Positions 14,390 to 23,188 are shown, counted from the stretch's first letter. The stretch is 28,650 bases of DNA from CAZCWX01 sp964502465 (GCA_964502465.1 CAZCWX010000162.1:1-28650); one strand, 5' to 3'. A program made the numbers and translations. The notes: generated by a model not told the origin, from the letters alone.

Positions 14390-15910
14390 TTACGGCACTG
14401 AGACGGGTGCACGACTCGTCTCGGCCGTCTCTTGCGTTGTTTGGGATCGGAGTTGAGGTAAAGCCACAATGAATCGTGCCCCCTGTCCAGGCTCACTCTC
14501 GACTCGTATTTCTCCCTGATGGCTCAGCACAATCTCGTGGCTGATTGCTAATCCCAGGCCACTGCCGCCAACCGCATTTTTCGTGGTAAAAAAAGGCTCA
14601 AAGAGATGCGGAATATTGTCAGGCGGGATGCCCGGTCCAGTGTCGGCAACGACGATCTCGACCATCCCCCCCGACTGAGGGCTTCCGTTCGGTTGGAGGC
14701 GGGTACTCAGCGAGACCTTTCCCATTGAGTCAACTGCTTGGAGCGCATTGACACTGAGGTTCAGGATGACTTGCTGCAATTGATCGGGATTCCCCCAAAT
14801 AGGTGGAAGATCCTGCGCAAGCGTCATCGTCACCTGCACCTCAGGAGTGTGACCACGCTCGCCAATCACCTCCCACACTCGCCGAACGATATCATTAGGT
14901 TGGACTACGCACCGTTGCGGTTCAGGGCGATGAGCAAGGGTGAGAAGCTGACGGATGAAGCCGCTAATGCGCTCAATCTGCGCAACGATGATATCGAGGA
15001 ACGCGCGTTCTCTTTCCGACAGAGTCCCTCGCTGTAACAGTTGCTCTGCCCGACCGTGGATAACGTTGAGTGGCGTGCCGATCTCATGGGCCAGACGAGA
15101 AGCGAGCTGACCCAAGGCGGCAAGTTTCTCCGAATGGCGCAAGGCCCGCTCTAAGCGTAACTTCTCTTCGCTCTCCGCCACCAATTTATATTGAGCCGTC
15201 TCCAATTGGGCACACATACGATCGAACTCTTGCGCCAGTTGTCCGATCTCATCTTTTCGGGCCATATGGAGGCGCTGGTCCAGATGTCCTTGCCCAATCG
15301 CCTCGATACGGCGAGCGAAGGTCCGGAGCGGCAGCGTAACGCTCCGGCGAATCATTAGGGAGACGATTACGGCTAAGACGGTCATGAGCACCAATGTTGT
15401 TAAGAGCGTCTGCAGCGCTCGACTCCGAATTTCTTGAGTCAAGAAGGGGAGGTTCTCAATAATGAGAAAGGCAGCAATTCCTTCACCTGTCGAGCTCGAG
15501 ATTGGCTCTAGGCGATAATAATGTTGCAGCGAGCCTTCTTCGAAAAGTCCTTCGATTGGGGTTTGTGTCGTGATGACAGTGCGGACATCCACTGCTGGCA
15601 GCTGATGCTCTTGCAGGGACGCAGAGGTTGCAGCCACCTGGCCTGCACGATCGTAGAACACTAAGCCAAGGATATTTTCAAAGTCACTGATGTTCCAAGC
15701 CAGCTGGTCAAAGTAGCGCTCTGGAATGTCATCTCCAGACATTTCCAAGGTGACCCGTAGCGTGCGGCTAATTGCTGCCACTTCGGCGCGCAAGTCCTCG
15801 AGCAAATTAGCGCGGGTGCGAGTAAAGCTTAAGTAGGTATCTAACCCTGTCACAGCTAACACGCCGATCAGCAGATACCAAGTCAGTTTATTGCCGAGAC
15901 CCATCGTCAT
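14390..15910 (-). CDS. HAMP-containing sensor histidine kinase
   Basis: 506 aa. TM1 is at about 9-27, an extracytoplasmic sensor of about 140 residues follows, and TM2 is at about 167-187. The HAMP domain (about 188-240) contains LRTFARRIEAIGQGHLDQRL. The HisKA domain has H275 in RLAHEIGTPLNVI. The GHKL domain has N384/N388, DTGPGIPP (423-430) and GGSGLGLAI (448-456). The PLNVI H-box is the one usual in kinases that partner NtrC-type regulators, and such a regulator follows 18 bp downstream. The sensor region shows no recognised domain. No clear Shine-Dalgarno sequence precedes ATG 15910; a second ATG lies two codons in. A possible sigma-54 element on this strand (15995-16010) would allow autoregulation. 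Confidence 0.92.
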   Translation of the reverse strand: MTMGLGNKLTWYLLIGVLAVTGLDTYLSFTRTRANLLEDLRAEVAAISRTLRVTLEMSGDDIPERYFDQLAWNISDFENILGLVFYDRAGQVAATSASLQEHQLPAVDVRTVITTQTPIEGLFEEGSLQHYYRLEPISSSTGEGIAAFLIIENLPFLTQEIRSRALQTLLTTLVLMTVLAVIVSLMIRRSVTLPLRTFARRIEAIGQGHLDQRLHMARKDEIGQLAQEFDRMCAQLETAQYKLVAESEEKLRLERALRHSEKLAALGQLASRLAHEIGTPLNVIHGRAEQLLQRGTLSERERAFLDIIVAQIERISGFIRQLLTLAHRPEPQRCVVQPNDIVRRVWEVIGERGHTPEVQVTMTLAQDLPPIWGNPDQLQQVILNLSVNALQAVDSMGKVSLSTRLQPNGSPQSGGMVEIVVADTGPGIPPDNIPHLFEPFFTTKNAVGGSGLGLAISHEIVLSHQGEIRVESEPGQGARFIVALPQLRSQTTQETAETSRAPVSVP

Positions 15911-15994
15911 TGGGGCAGAATGCCACAGATTTGTTCTCCCAGTCCTAAATCACCCCTCCGCTGTGTTCTTGGGTATTTCTATCGTTAATGTTTT

Positions 15995-16010
15995 CGCGGG
16001 GGAAGTGCCG
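15995..16010 (-). promoter_or_regulatory. possible sigma-54 promoter for the kinase-regulator operon
   Basis: On the minus strand, CGGCAC-TTCCC-CCGCG keeps the invariant GG and GC at 12-bp spacing and a good -24 half, but the -12 half is poor. The start would lie about 70 nt before the kinase ATG. Weak on its own; it is noted because an overlapping element points the other way. Confidence 0.2.
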
Positions 16011-16024
16011 GTCCGAACTTTGCT
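16009..16024 (+). promoter_or_regulatory. candidate sigma-54 promoter for the small membrane-protein genes
   Basis: CGGTCC-GAACT-TTGCT has a perfect -12 half (TTGCT), the invariant GG and exact spacing; the -24 half is 3 of 6. Transcription would begin near 16035, just before the AAGGAGG site at 16042-16048. The adjacent NtrC-type operon supplies a natural activator. Confidence 0.35.
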
Positions 16025-16052
16025 CCTCCCTGCTTCCCAAGAAGGAGGCCAA

Positions 16053-16493
16053 ATGAATCCGACGCGACTGCTGGGTGCGTTGGCGCTCGCCGCAGGAGGA
16101 AGTCTGCTCTTAAGCGAGCCGCTCATTGGCCACGATCTCTTTGTCGAAATGACCGGCACCGGTCTCACACACCTGCGCCTTGTGTGTATTGTTGCCGTAC
16201 TTCTCGGTGGGTTTGCCGTAGGACTAGGTGTGCGAGAGGAACACGAATTCCATAACCTGGAAAGGAGGGACAAGAGGAGAAAGCATACAGTTGGGTTGAT
16301 CATCCCCGTGGGGATGATCCTTTTCGGCACCTATGCCCTGCTAGTCACGTTGAATAGCAATGGGGAGCAGGTAGCCCTTATTAGTGGTCATGTCTTACCC
16401 CGCGAACTCGTCATGGTGTTCAGTTTACTCGGGTTAGGAGGCGGAACGGTGATCATGTTCGGTGCGTTATCAAGCCGCAAGTACACTGCATAG
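16053..16493 (+). CDS. four-helix membrane protein, unknown function
   Basis: 146 aa from the ATG at 16053, set by GAAGGAGGCC; the frame continues upstream without a ribosome site. Hydrophobic segments lie at about 5-22, 40-60, 79-100 and 115-138. A strongly charged cytoplasmic loop (REEHEFHNLERRDKRRKH, 61-78) separates the two hairpins. No family was recognised. It diverges from the NtrC-type kinase operon, possibly from a sigma-54 promoter, and precedes a second small membrane gene by 31 bp. A plausible inner-membrane target of that regulator, by position only. Confidence 0.75.
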   Translation: MNPTRLLGALALAAGGSLLLSEPLIGHDLFVEMTGTGLTHLRLVCIVAVLLGGFAVGLGVREEHEFHNLERRDKRRKHTVGLIIPVGMILFGTYALLVTLNSNGEQVALISGHVLPRELVMVFSLLGLGGGTVIMFGALSSRKYTA

Positions 16494-16524
16494 AAAACAC
16501 TGGAGCGCAAAAAAGGAGGAATCC

Positions 16525-16746
16525 ATGAAAATTCCGTATGTCATCGCAATCGTTATCTTCGCGATCGGGCTTGGCCTACTTGTCTTCGGTACAACCGGCA
16601 CCCAAGATGTCACGCTCTTCGGCATAACGTTTCATCCGCGCATTGCTAAGGGCGTCGGCATCATCACCATGATCTTTAGCACGATTGCCTTCCTTGCCGC
16701 GTTTGGCAATGCTCAAGCCCCCACTCACGCTGAACGCAAAGGATAA
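16525..16746 (+). CDS. two-helix small membrane protein
   Basis: 73 aa from the ATG at 16525, with an excellent AAAAGGAGGA site; the longer open frame would overlap the upstream gene. Two hydrophobic helices, IPYVIAIVIFAIGLGLLVFG (3-22) and VGIITMIFSTIAFLAAFG (44-61), flank a short loop TTGTQDVTLFGITFHPRIAK. A polar tail (AQAPTHAERKG) follows. No known family. It is probably cotranscribed with the gene at 16053. The hairpin pair beginning at 16785 may end the transcript. Confidence 0.75.
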   Translation: MKIPYVIAIVIFAIGLGLLVFGTTGTQDVTLFGITFHPRIAKGVGIITMIFSTIAFLAAFGNAQAPTHAERKG

Positions 16747-16784
16747 CATAGACACTGACAACTCACGGAGTCGACCGTTCGCCC

Positions 16785-16858
16785 TGAGCCCCCTTTGACT
16801 GGGCTTAGGGCAGGCTTCGCCAAGCTTAGGACAGGCGACGCGCAGTGAAGGGGGCTCA
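16785..16858. repeat. long imperfect inverted repeat
   Basis: TGAGCCCCCTTTGACTG (16785-16801) pairs with CAGTGAAGGGGGCTCA (16843-16858) with one single-nucleotide indel. The intervening segment repeats AGGCTT/AAGCTTAGGACAGGC words. It follows the small membrane genes and could fold strongly in RNA, but there is no T-run, so it reads as a dispersed element more than an intrinsic terminator. Confidence 0.65.
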
Positions 16859-16893
16859 AGCGGATTCGTACACCTCACCTCATAACTACACGT

Positions 16894-17000
16894 GAGTCCC
16901 CCCCTCTAGCAAAGGGGGGAAGCATGGTTCGACTGCGCTCACCACAGGCTCCGTGCGGAGGGATTTCAGTCAGGGGCTGTGCCAAGCTCTTGTGGTTTGA
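16894..17000. repeat. second repeat cluster before the DedA gene
   Basis: It starts with the G/C hairpin TCCCCCC...GGGGGGA (16897-16920). A GGTTCGACTGCGCTCACCAC word (16926-16945) follows, then GGAGGGATTTCAG. These resemble decayed copies of the palindromic words seen at 4322 and 10507, although the match is partial. No gene is visible in 16747-17001. Confidence 0.45.
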
Positions 17001-17001
17001 T

Positions 17002-17637
17002 CTAAGAAGTCGACCGCTTACGGCTAGCAAGGGCGAGTTTCGCGGCCAAAAAGCGCACCGCCAGCCACACCCCGATAGCGAACAGGAAGAGCCCCCAGGT
17101 AACATTACCAAGACTCTTGAGAGAATGAAGTCCCGCTTCGATCTCCTCCCCGAACGAATAAGCAAGAGCGAAAATCACCGGGACGTAGACTACAACAGAC
17201 AGTAAGCTCACCCACACATACGTGACGGTCGGCATCCCATGCATCCCCACCAGAACATGAGCGGGGAGTCGCATTCCAGGAAGAAAGCGTGCCCAGAAAA
17301 GCGCCCACATGCCGTAACGATCTAAAAACGCCCCAACAAAACCGAGCCATCGGTGATTGCCTAAGAAATGCAACGCCCTTTGCAACTGGGCACGCCCGAA
17401 GTGCCGCCCAAGCCGGAAAGCAAAAAAATCTCCGAGAAAGACTCCGCTTCCAGCAACGCTGAGGATTGTCACGAGTTGGACTTCACCGGAGTAATACAGA
17501 TATCCAGCAGCAGCCAGCGCGATCTCTTCGGCGAATGGAATAACCCAGATGCCTCCTATCAGCAACAAAAAAATCGCGACATAAGGAGAAAATTCCAACA
17601 GGAAAGGAAAAGATTCGTTGAGATGTCCTGCCACCAC
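17002..17637 (-). CDS. DedA family membrane protein
   Basis: 211 aa. It carries the family signatures PFAEEIALAAAGYL (34-47) and FWARFLPGMRLPAHVLVGMHGM (about 114-135), with several hydrophobic helices and a basic C-terminus. DedA/VTT proteins act as undecaprenyl-phosphate or phospholipid flippases and affect envelope integrity and membrane potential. The start is GTG at 17637 behind GGAAGAGG; no ATG is better placed. It diverges from the lytic transglycosylase across about 260 bp, so two envelope genes share one control region. It ends 1 bp before the repeat cluster. Confidence 0.93.
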   Translation of the reverse strand: MVAGHLNESFPFLLEFSPYVAIFLLLIGGIWVIPFAEEIALAAAGYLYYSGEVQLVTILSVAGSGVFLGDFFAFRLGRHFGRAQLQRALHFLGNHRWLGFVGAFLDRYGMWALFWARFLPGMRLPAHVLVGMHGMPTVTYVWVSLLSVVVYVPVIFALAYSFGEEIEAGLHSLKSLGNVTWGLFLFAIGVWLAVRFLAAKLALASRKRSTS

Positions 17638-17829
17638 ACTAGCCTCTTCCTGAGAATTGTTGCAACATTATTTATCAATCAGTTTTACACACATACAGAA
17701 CCGAATTATGGCGAGCAAAAGTAGTGCCAGAAAAAAACAAATTTTTCCTCTACAAAACAAGAATGCTCGGGGAAAAATGCCCCATCACAGCTGTAAGAAA
17801 AGCCTTGCAATATTCCCTGTCGTTTCACT

Positions 17830-17845
17830 TGGTGTGGCATTTGCA
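17830..17845 (+). promoter_or_regulatory. candidate sigma-54 promoter for the lytic transglycosylase
   Basis: TGGTGT-GGCAT-TTGCA has a perfect -12 half, the invariant GG, and the 12-bp spacing; the -24 half is 3 of 6. Expected start is near 17856, leaving a leader of about 41 nt before ATG 17897. Confidence 0.3.
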
Positions 17846-17857
17846 AGTTCTTTTAGC

Positions 17858-17870
17858 CGCAATTATTGCG
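17858..17870. promoter_or_regulatory. short perfect palindrome, possible operator
   Basis: CGCAAT-T-ATTGCG has perfect 6-bp arms around one central base. It lies between the candidate -12 element and the ribosome site of the transglycosylase gene, at or just after the expected transcript start. A regulator bound here would block transcription. Speculative. Confidence 0.3.
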
Positions 17871-17896
17871 AATCCGAGGAAGACGGAGGAGTGGTT

Positions 17897-19168
17897 ATGA
17901 GAAAAGGGGGAAGTGTGGTGCTGATCGTACTGTTGTGGGTTAGTCCGGTGTGGGCAACACCGGATATCTCTCCTTCCTTCTTAGGCATGTATCGCAAAAC
18001 CATGGAGATCGAGAAGCAAATGTTCGCCCATACGGCTCGCTATGGGGTGGATCCACACCTGGCACGTGCGGTCGTCATCCAAGAGTCAGGGGGCAATGCA
18101 CGCCTCGTGTCCTCGGCTGGAGCGAGGGGCTATTTTCAGGTGATGCCAGCCACGTTTCGGATGTTGAAGGTACGTACCAATATTGAGGCCGGCATTAAGT
18201 ATTTAGCCCAAATGCAAAGGCGATTTGGTCGTGAAGATTATGCCATTGCCGCTTATAATGCTGGACCCGGTACCATCTCTAAGGATCGCCCCCTGCGTCT
18301 TGAAACGCTGCAATACGTCATTAACGTAGGGCACTATAAATCAGTGTTACGGCTTTATGAACCGGAAATCCGCCAGCAAGCTACTGCCCTCAAACTTCGA
18401 CGAGTGCAAAAAGGAGATTCATGGCAATCTCTCACGCGCACCACGGCCATCCCTCACGCTGTGTTACGCCTGTATAACCCCTTTCTTGCGACCCGCCCTC
18501 TTCAAACGGGTTCTTCGGTTGCGTATCCTCAATCAGTCCCTCCAGATCTGTTGTCGTACGACGGAGAGGAGATGTACTATATCTCCAAAATTGGCGACTC
18601 CTATCTCAACCTTGCCTTCGTGTTTGGCGTGGACCTCGAAACGTTCCGCCGCCACAACGACCTCTGGCGCCTCCAACAACTCCCAGTCGGAGTACGCTTA
18701 CGGGTAGCGCTCTCCCCTGAGTCTCCATTTCGCCAGTTGCAACTGGCGTCGCAACCCCAACCAGTTCGCACACAGTCAAGCAGTCAGCCGCGGAATCCCT
18801 CGCCTGAGCGCACAACGCCCCTACAACGGGCCGGTGTCCATAAAATCCAAAAAGGCGATACCTTGGGAAAAATTGCGCGCCAGAACCGTACGACGGTCCG
18901 CGCAATCATGCAGGCCAACGGCCTACGGAGTGCACGCATTCAAGCCGGAGCAACACTCCAGATTCCACCTCCTGGTTCACAACAAAGTGCCTCGAAACAA
19001 AAGGCACCACCAAGGCAGGTGCGCAAGTATACGGTTCGCCGCGGGGATACCTTAGACGCGATCGCTCGCAAACACCGTACGACGGTTAAGGCATTAAAGC
19101 GAGCCAATAACCTGCGCGATTCGCGTATCCAGGCTGGCACTTCGCTCCGTATCCCAGGAAATACCTGA
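17897..19168 (+). CDS. MltD-like lytic transglycosylase with four LysM domains
   Basis: 423 aa from the ATG at 17897, chosen for GGAGGAG upstream and because it opens a clean signal peptide, GSVVLIVLLWVSPVWA. The SLT domain (about 36-150) has catalytic Glu E63 in VIQESGGNARL, GARGYFQVMP and AIAAYNAGPGTI. LysM units lie at about 168-211 and 226-271 (divergent) and at 314-357 and 377-420 (typical HKIQKGDTLGKIA and YTVRRGDTLDAIA). The last two are close copies of each other, linked by Q/S/P-rich segments. The enzyme should cleave peptidoglycan in the periplasm. No lipobox Cys is present, unlike E. coli MltD, so it is soluble after cleavage. It converges tail to tail with otsB (5 bp gap). Confidence 0.93.
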   Translation: MRKGGSVVLIVLLWVSPVWATPDISPSFLGMYRKTMEIEKQMFAHTARYGVDPHLARAVVIQESGGNARLVSSAGARGYFQVMPATFRMLKVRTNIEAGIKYLAQMQRRFGREDYAIAAYNAGPGTISKDRPLRLETLQYVINVGHYKSVLRLYEPEIRQQATALKLRRVQKGDSWQSLTRTTAIPHAVLRLYNPFLATRPLQTGSSVAYPQSVPPDLLSYDGEEMYYISKIGDSYLNLAFVFGVDLETFRRHNDLWRLQQLPVGVRLRVALSPESPFRQLQLASQPQPVRTQSSSQPRNPSPERTTPLQRAGVHKIQKGDTLGKIARQNRTTVRAIMQANGLRSARIQAGATLQIPPPGSQQSASKQKAPPRQVRKYTVRRGDTLDAIARKHRTTVKALKRANNLRDSRIQAGTSLRIPGNT

Positions 19169-19173
19169 TCGCC

Positions 19174-20004
19174 CTAGTCAAGATTTTGCCCAAAGCCTTT
19201 GCGTAGCCTGAGCAGACGAGCAAGAGACGTTAACACTTCCTCAGGATTTCTGAGATAATACTGGGCAGAGGTCCGCCGCGGTGGGTCGGCGACCATAATC
19301 GTGAGTCCACGATTATGCAACACGCGAAACGCATCTTCATCGGTCGCGTCATCGCCAAAATAGACAGGTAAGGTTCTTCCCGGGCGGTACTCGAGGAGAG
19401 CCTGCATCGCCTTCCCCTTGTTTACACCCAAGGGGCGCACCTCGACCGCTTTCTTGCCGTGGATCACCTCTAACGTAATTCCCCTGCGTTGATATGCCTG
19501 AACGATCAAGAGAAACTCGGCTATCGTTTCCTCCCACTCCTCAGGTCGCGCCAACCGGTAGTGAAGCGCGAGAGCCGGCTGTTTATCTTCCAGCAAAAAA
19601 CCCGGCCTTCCCCTCACGAGCGGGGCAACATTTCGCCGCAGACACGCCATAACGGTCGAAAATGCCCCGACAGGCATAAGCCTGCGAATTTCACCGGTCG
19701 CAGTGCGCATCTCAAGCCCATGTGTACCCACGTGAGTAATACCGGCAATAGGCAGAAGCGCAGCTAATTCAGCGAGTGGCCTGCCGCTCATTACCGCAAC
19801 CTGTACGGAGGCAACCCCTGCAAGTTGAGACAACAGCGCCACTACGGCTGAAGAGGGACGCGCCTCCTCCGGGCGAGGGGCAATGGGGACCAGTGTTCCA
19901 TCATAGTCAAGCGCGAGGAGGAGCCTCTGGGCCATTCTGCACTGCGTCTCGACGGCCGGAGCAGAAAAGAAATGTTGAGGGACGGCAAAAGACGATCGCG
20001 TCAT
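19174..20004 (-). CDS. otsB: trehalose-6-phosphate phosphatase
   Basis: 276 aa from the ATG at 20004; a TTG two codons earlier (20010) is possible, and neither has a good ribosome site. HAD motifs are LALDYDGTLVPI with the nucleophile D and acid D two residues apart, VMSGRP, K in VNKGKAM and YFGDDATDEDAF. The cap has THGLEMR and HYR, as in the trehalose-phosphatase family. It removes phosphate from trehalose-6-phosphate. It lies 52 bp downstream of treY in the same direction, so the two are probably cotranscribed. No OtsA synthase is in the window, so the phosphatase must draw on a synthase encoded elsewhere. Confidence 0.92.
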   Translation of the reverse strand: MTRSSFAVPQHFFSAPAVETQCRMAQRLLLALDYDGTLVPIAPRPEEARPSSAVVALLSQLAGVASVQVAVMSGRPLAELAALLPIAGITHVGTHGLEMRTATGEIRRLMPVGAFSTVMACLRRNVAPLVRGRPGFLLEDKQPALALHYRLARPEEWEETIAEFLLIVQAYQRRGITLEVIHGKKAVEVRPLGVNKGKAMQALLEYRPGRTLPVYFGDDATDEDAFRVLHNRGLTIMVADPPRRTSAQYYLRNPEEVLTSLARLLRLRKGFGQNLD

Positions 20005-20056
20005 TGTCAACTATCTATACAGACAGAACAGACAGCGGGTGAGAGCCCCATAGCTT

Positions 20057-23000
20057 CTACGACTGTGGCTCTATTGAGGTCAAGCACGCTACAGGGAATT
20101 TAGCAAACACCTCTCCGAGCGCAAGCATGGGCGCTCCCTCTCTGTACACAGGAACCAAAGAGCCCCCCGTAAAAAGATTATGATAGCGTTGGCTTGCCGG
20201 TGAGGAAGGCAAGGTGAGCCAGGTGTCTCCCCATATCTCAGCCCCTAAGGGGAGCAGGTGCGGATCGGAAATCAGCCGGGTCAAAAATCGAGGGACAACA
20301 ACGATACAGGTGTGGCGCTTGTGCTGTCGGACAAACGCACAGCAATGCTGCTGCTTTGCTCCTCTTCCTTCAAGGGGGTGGTAATCCCCTCCCCGAAAAA
20401 GAGCTGCATGCGCTCGACGATAGGATAAGGTCTGAGCAATCACATAGAGTTTGATCCGCCCATCCTCTCGGGTATTGAGGAGGTCGCGGACCAGACCAAC
20501 ACGATCTTGGCCAGCAACGCGGAGTTGCTCCTGCAACACGCTGAGGAGCTGGCGGCGATGCTGGTAATTCACTGGCCGACGATTGTCCGGATCCACCAAG
20601 CTAAAATCCCATACCTCATTCCCCTGATAAATGTCGGGGACTCCAGGAACGGTGAGCTTCAGCAGGGTTTGTGAGAGGGCATTGTACATACCATACTGGG
20701 CAACCTTCTGCCGGAACGTCTGGAAATCGTCGAGTAGCAAAGCCCCATCGAGCACAGCCCCGACAAAATCCTGTAGTGCGTCATCATAGGCATGGTTGGG
20801 GTTGAGCCAACTTGTGTTGACCTTGGCTTCCTTCGTCGCCTTCCGCATGTAGTCCTGGACTCGCTGCTTGAACACATGGTACTCCTCTGCCGTCATGGGC
20901 ATCAATGGCCACACTCCCAGGAGGGTTTGATACAGCAGATATTCTTCATTCCGATCGGGGACTGGTCGTCCATCGACAAGCGGTCTCTTTTTTTTATTCA
21001 ATTTGCTCCACCGCTTGAGTGCGGTCTGCCACTCATGGGGAATTTCTGAGAGTACATCTATGCGGGCCCGGACATCTTCGCTGCGTTTGGTGTCGTGCGA
21101 GGTTGTCGTGAGGAGTGCATGTGGCCAACGTTCGAGACGCTCGCGATTGTGCTCGTGAAACGTGGTCAGTGAGATACCAAACTGCTCCGGGGTGCCGCCG
21201 ACCTCGTTGAGCGAAACAAGACGGTTATAGATGTAGAAAGTCGTATCTTCTAAGCCTTTGGCCATGACCGGTCCGGTATACTGCTGGAATTTCATCACGA
21301 AGGCTTGTTGAGCTTGACGATCCTCCTCGGTTGCGGAGTCGGGAAAGCGCAGTAACAAGATGTCACGCACGTAGTTAAAGACTGAAACCTCGATCGCCGG
21401 ATTCTTGTCTTTCGCACGTGCAACTGCCGTTTCAATCACTGTTTGATCTCTGTCAGTCACCTCGGTTTCTCGAATATACGTCCGATAGACCGGGAAACAA
21501 GCGATAATCTCCCGCAACGCGAAGGCGAGACTATTCAAAGTAAAGTCCCGCGAGTGGCGATTTCTCTCAGATAAGCGGTTGAGTTGATGCGCAAGCACAT
21601 TCATTTCGCTCGAGAGCGAGACCTGCATAATCAGTTTCTTTGTTTCATACACCAGAGCAGGAAAATCGGCACGCGTGCGAGTGAACCGGGTATAAATGTC
21701 CGTGAGGCGCTTTTCATTGTCTTGATCGACAAAGATCCCATTGAGCACCGCCAGGAAATCGTATCCAGTCGTCCCGTGGATAGGCCATTGTTCTGGGAGT
21801 TGTTCCCCCTGCCCGATAATTTTCTCTGCGACCACATAGCAGGGGAGATCCGAGAAGGGAGGAAGCGCTTTCACTGGACGCTGGCCTGCACACCGATCAA
21901 TCAGTGCACTCGTTGAGATCTCCTCAGCAGGGGTACGGCAGTGTAAGGCAAAGCGGGCTGCATCCTGGAGACGACTCAAATAGGCGGCCGGATCATACAA
22001 TCCGTCTACATGGTCGATGCGCAGCCCCGTGACCTTTCTTTCTGCGAGAAGACGTAGCACCAACCTGTGGGTCTCCGCAAAAACAGCCGGCTCTTCGGTT
22101 CTGATTGCGGCAAGTTCGTTGATGTCAAAGAAGCGACGATAGTTGATCTCATCGGCTGCCACACGCCAGTAGGCTAGTCGATACGCTTGATCATCCAACA
22201 ACGCATCCAAGAGATCAAAACTTCGCGGATCGCCTTTGATCCCGTTAAAGAATCTAAGATTCTCCGTCACAAACGTTTGTACTTCCCCACACGCAGTCGT
22301 CAATGCGGCAAGGCGTTTTTTAATAATTTCCTTCTCCCGATTCCGTTCGATCACCCTCTCCCGGTCCGTTTCCGTCCGCAAAGGCAAATGGGTTAAGGCC
22401 GTAAGGATGCTGCGAAACTCAAGAAAGTGGGGATGTGCCGAACCAAGAGATCGTTCCAGGTCTCCAAGCCGGTGCGACAAGACCGAGGTAGAAGGGCGAG
22501 GCGCGATAGGCAGTCGATGGTCATAATACCATAAGGAAAAAGCACCATCTTCATAACAGAGCGTGAGTTCTTGGTTCTCTAACACTCGCCCGTATTGATC
22601 TCCCAAGATAGGCAGAAGTACCTTATTGGCTAATTCCGCCTTCACCGGCTTCCAGTCAATATCGAAGAAGGGAGCCTGTAAAGAACTTGGGCCATTTTCC
22701 AGGACATCGGTCCAACGGGGATTTTTACTCCCGACGATTCCTACGTGATTTGGGACCACGTCCAGCATGTGTCCCATATGGTAACGTTGAAGTTCTTTGA
22801 CGAAGGTCTCGTATTCTTCCTCACTCCCCACTTCCGGATTCAAGGTGTTATGATCAATAACATCATACCCATGCGGGCTTCCTGCACTCGCCTTGAAATA
22901 GGGTGAGGCGTAGCAATCGCTAATGCCTAACGTGTGGAGATAAGAAACCAGCCGCGTCGCATCAGCAAACGTAAAGGCACCATTGAATTGCAGGCGATAT

Positions 23001-23092
23001 GTCGCAAGGGGAATACGGGCGCTCAGCTCGCGCTTTGGAACCTCACTGAAAGTTGCAACAGGCTCAGATGCTTCAGCACCTTCATCTTTCAT
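20057..23092 (-). CDS. treY: maltooligosyltrehalose synthase
   Basis: 1011 aa GH13 protein. It opens with ATYRLQFNGAFTFADA (30-45), YFKASAGSPHGYDVIDH and region I DVVPNHVG (111-118). The region II nucleophile is D360 in GLRIDHVDGL, region III is E423 in VAEKI before GTTGYDF, and region IV is SHDTKRSEDVRAR. The end has VPGVPDIYQGNEVWDFSLVDP. All are diagnostic of TreY, which converts the reducing end of maltodextrins to a trehalosyl unit. It is slightly long for the family. TreZ, which releases trehalose, is not adjacent; otsB follows instead, mixing two trehalose routes. A candidate promoter lies at 23181-23209 and overlaps a palindrome in front of a divergent TetR gene. Confidence 0.95.
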   Translation of the reverse strand: MKDEGAEASEPVATFSEVPKRELSARIPLATYRLQFNGAFTFADATRLVSYLHTLGISDCYASPYFKASAGSPHGYDVIDHNTLNPEVGSEEEYETFVKELQRYHMGHMLDVVPNHVGIVGSKNPRWTDVLENGPSSLQAPFFDIDWKPVKAELANKVLLPILGDQYGRVLENQELTLCYEDGAFSLWYYDHRLPIAPRPSTSVLSHRLGDLERSLGSAHPHFLEFRSILTALTHLPLRTETDRERVIERNREKEIIKKRLAALTTACGEVQTFVTENLRFFNGIKGDPRSFDLLDALLDDQAYRLAYWRVAADEINYRRFFDINELAAIRTEEPAVFAETHRLVLRLLAERKVTGLRIDHVDGLYDPAAYLSRLQDAARFALHCRTPAEEISTSALIDRCAGQRPVKALPPFSDLPCYVVAEKIIGQGEQLPEQWPIHGTTGYDFLAVLNGIFVDQDNEKRLTDIYTRFTRTRADFPALVYETKKLIMQVSLSSEMNVLAHQLNRLSERNRHSRDFTLNSLAFALREIIACFPVYRTYIRETEVTDRDQTVIETAVARAKDKNPAIEVSVFNYVRDILLLRFPDSATEEDRQAQQAFVMKFQQYTGPVMAKGLEDTTFYIYNRLVSLNEVGGTPEQFGISLTTFHEHNRERLERWPHALLTTTSHDTKRSEDVRARIDVLSEIPHEWQTALKRWSKLNKKKRPLVDGRPVPDRNEEYLLYQTLLGVWPLMPMTAEEYHVFKQRVQDYMRKATKEAKVNTSWLNPNHAYDDALQDFVGAVLDGALLLDDFQTFRQKVAQYGMYNALSQTLLKLTVPGVPDIYQGNEVWDFSLVDPDNRRPVNYQHRRQLLSVLQEQLRVAGQDRVGLVRDLLNTREDGRIKLYVIAQTLSYRRAHAALFRGGDYHPLEGRGAKQQHCCAFVRQHKRHTCIVVVPRFLTRLISDPHLLPLGAEIWGDTWLTLPSSPASQRYHNLFTGGSLVPVYREGAPMLALGEVFAKFPVACLTSIEPQS

Positions 23093-23159
23093 CGTTGACC
23101 CTTTATGCTACAGCTACCTACTATGACAACGAGAGGTGTTGAAAAACCTCACAATGCCC

Positions 23160-23188
23160 TTGACGCAAGCAGCGCGTCGTAAGATAGT
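23160..23188 (+). promoter_or_regulatory. candidate sigma-70 promoter for the TetR gene
   Basis: TTGACG (23160-23165), a 17-bp spacer and GATAGT (23183-23188) match -35 at 5/6 and -10 at 4/6. The start would fall near 23195, inside the palindrome. It overlaps the opposing treY promoter. Confidence 0.45.
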
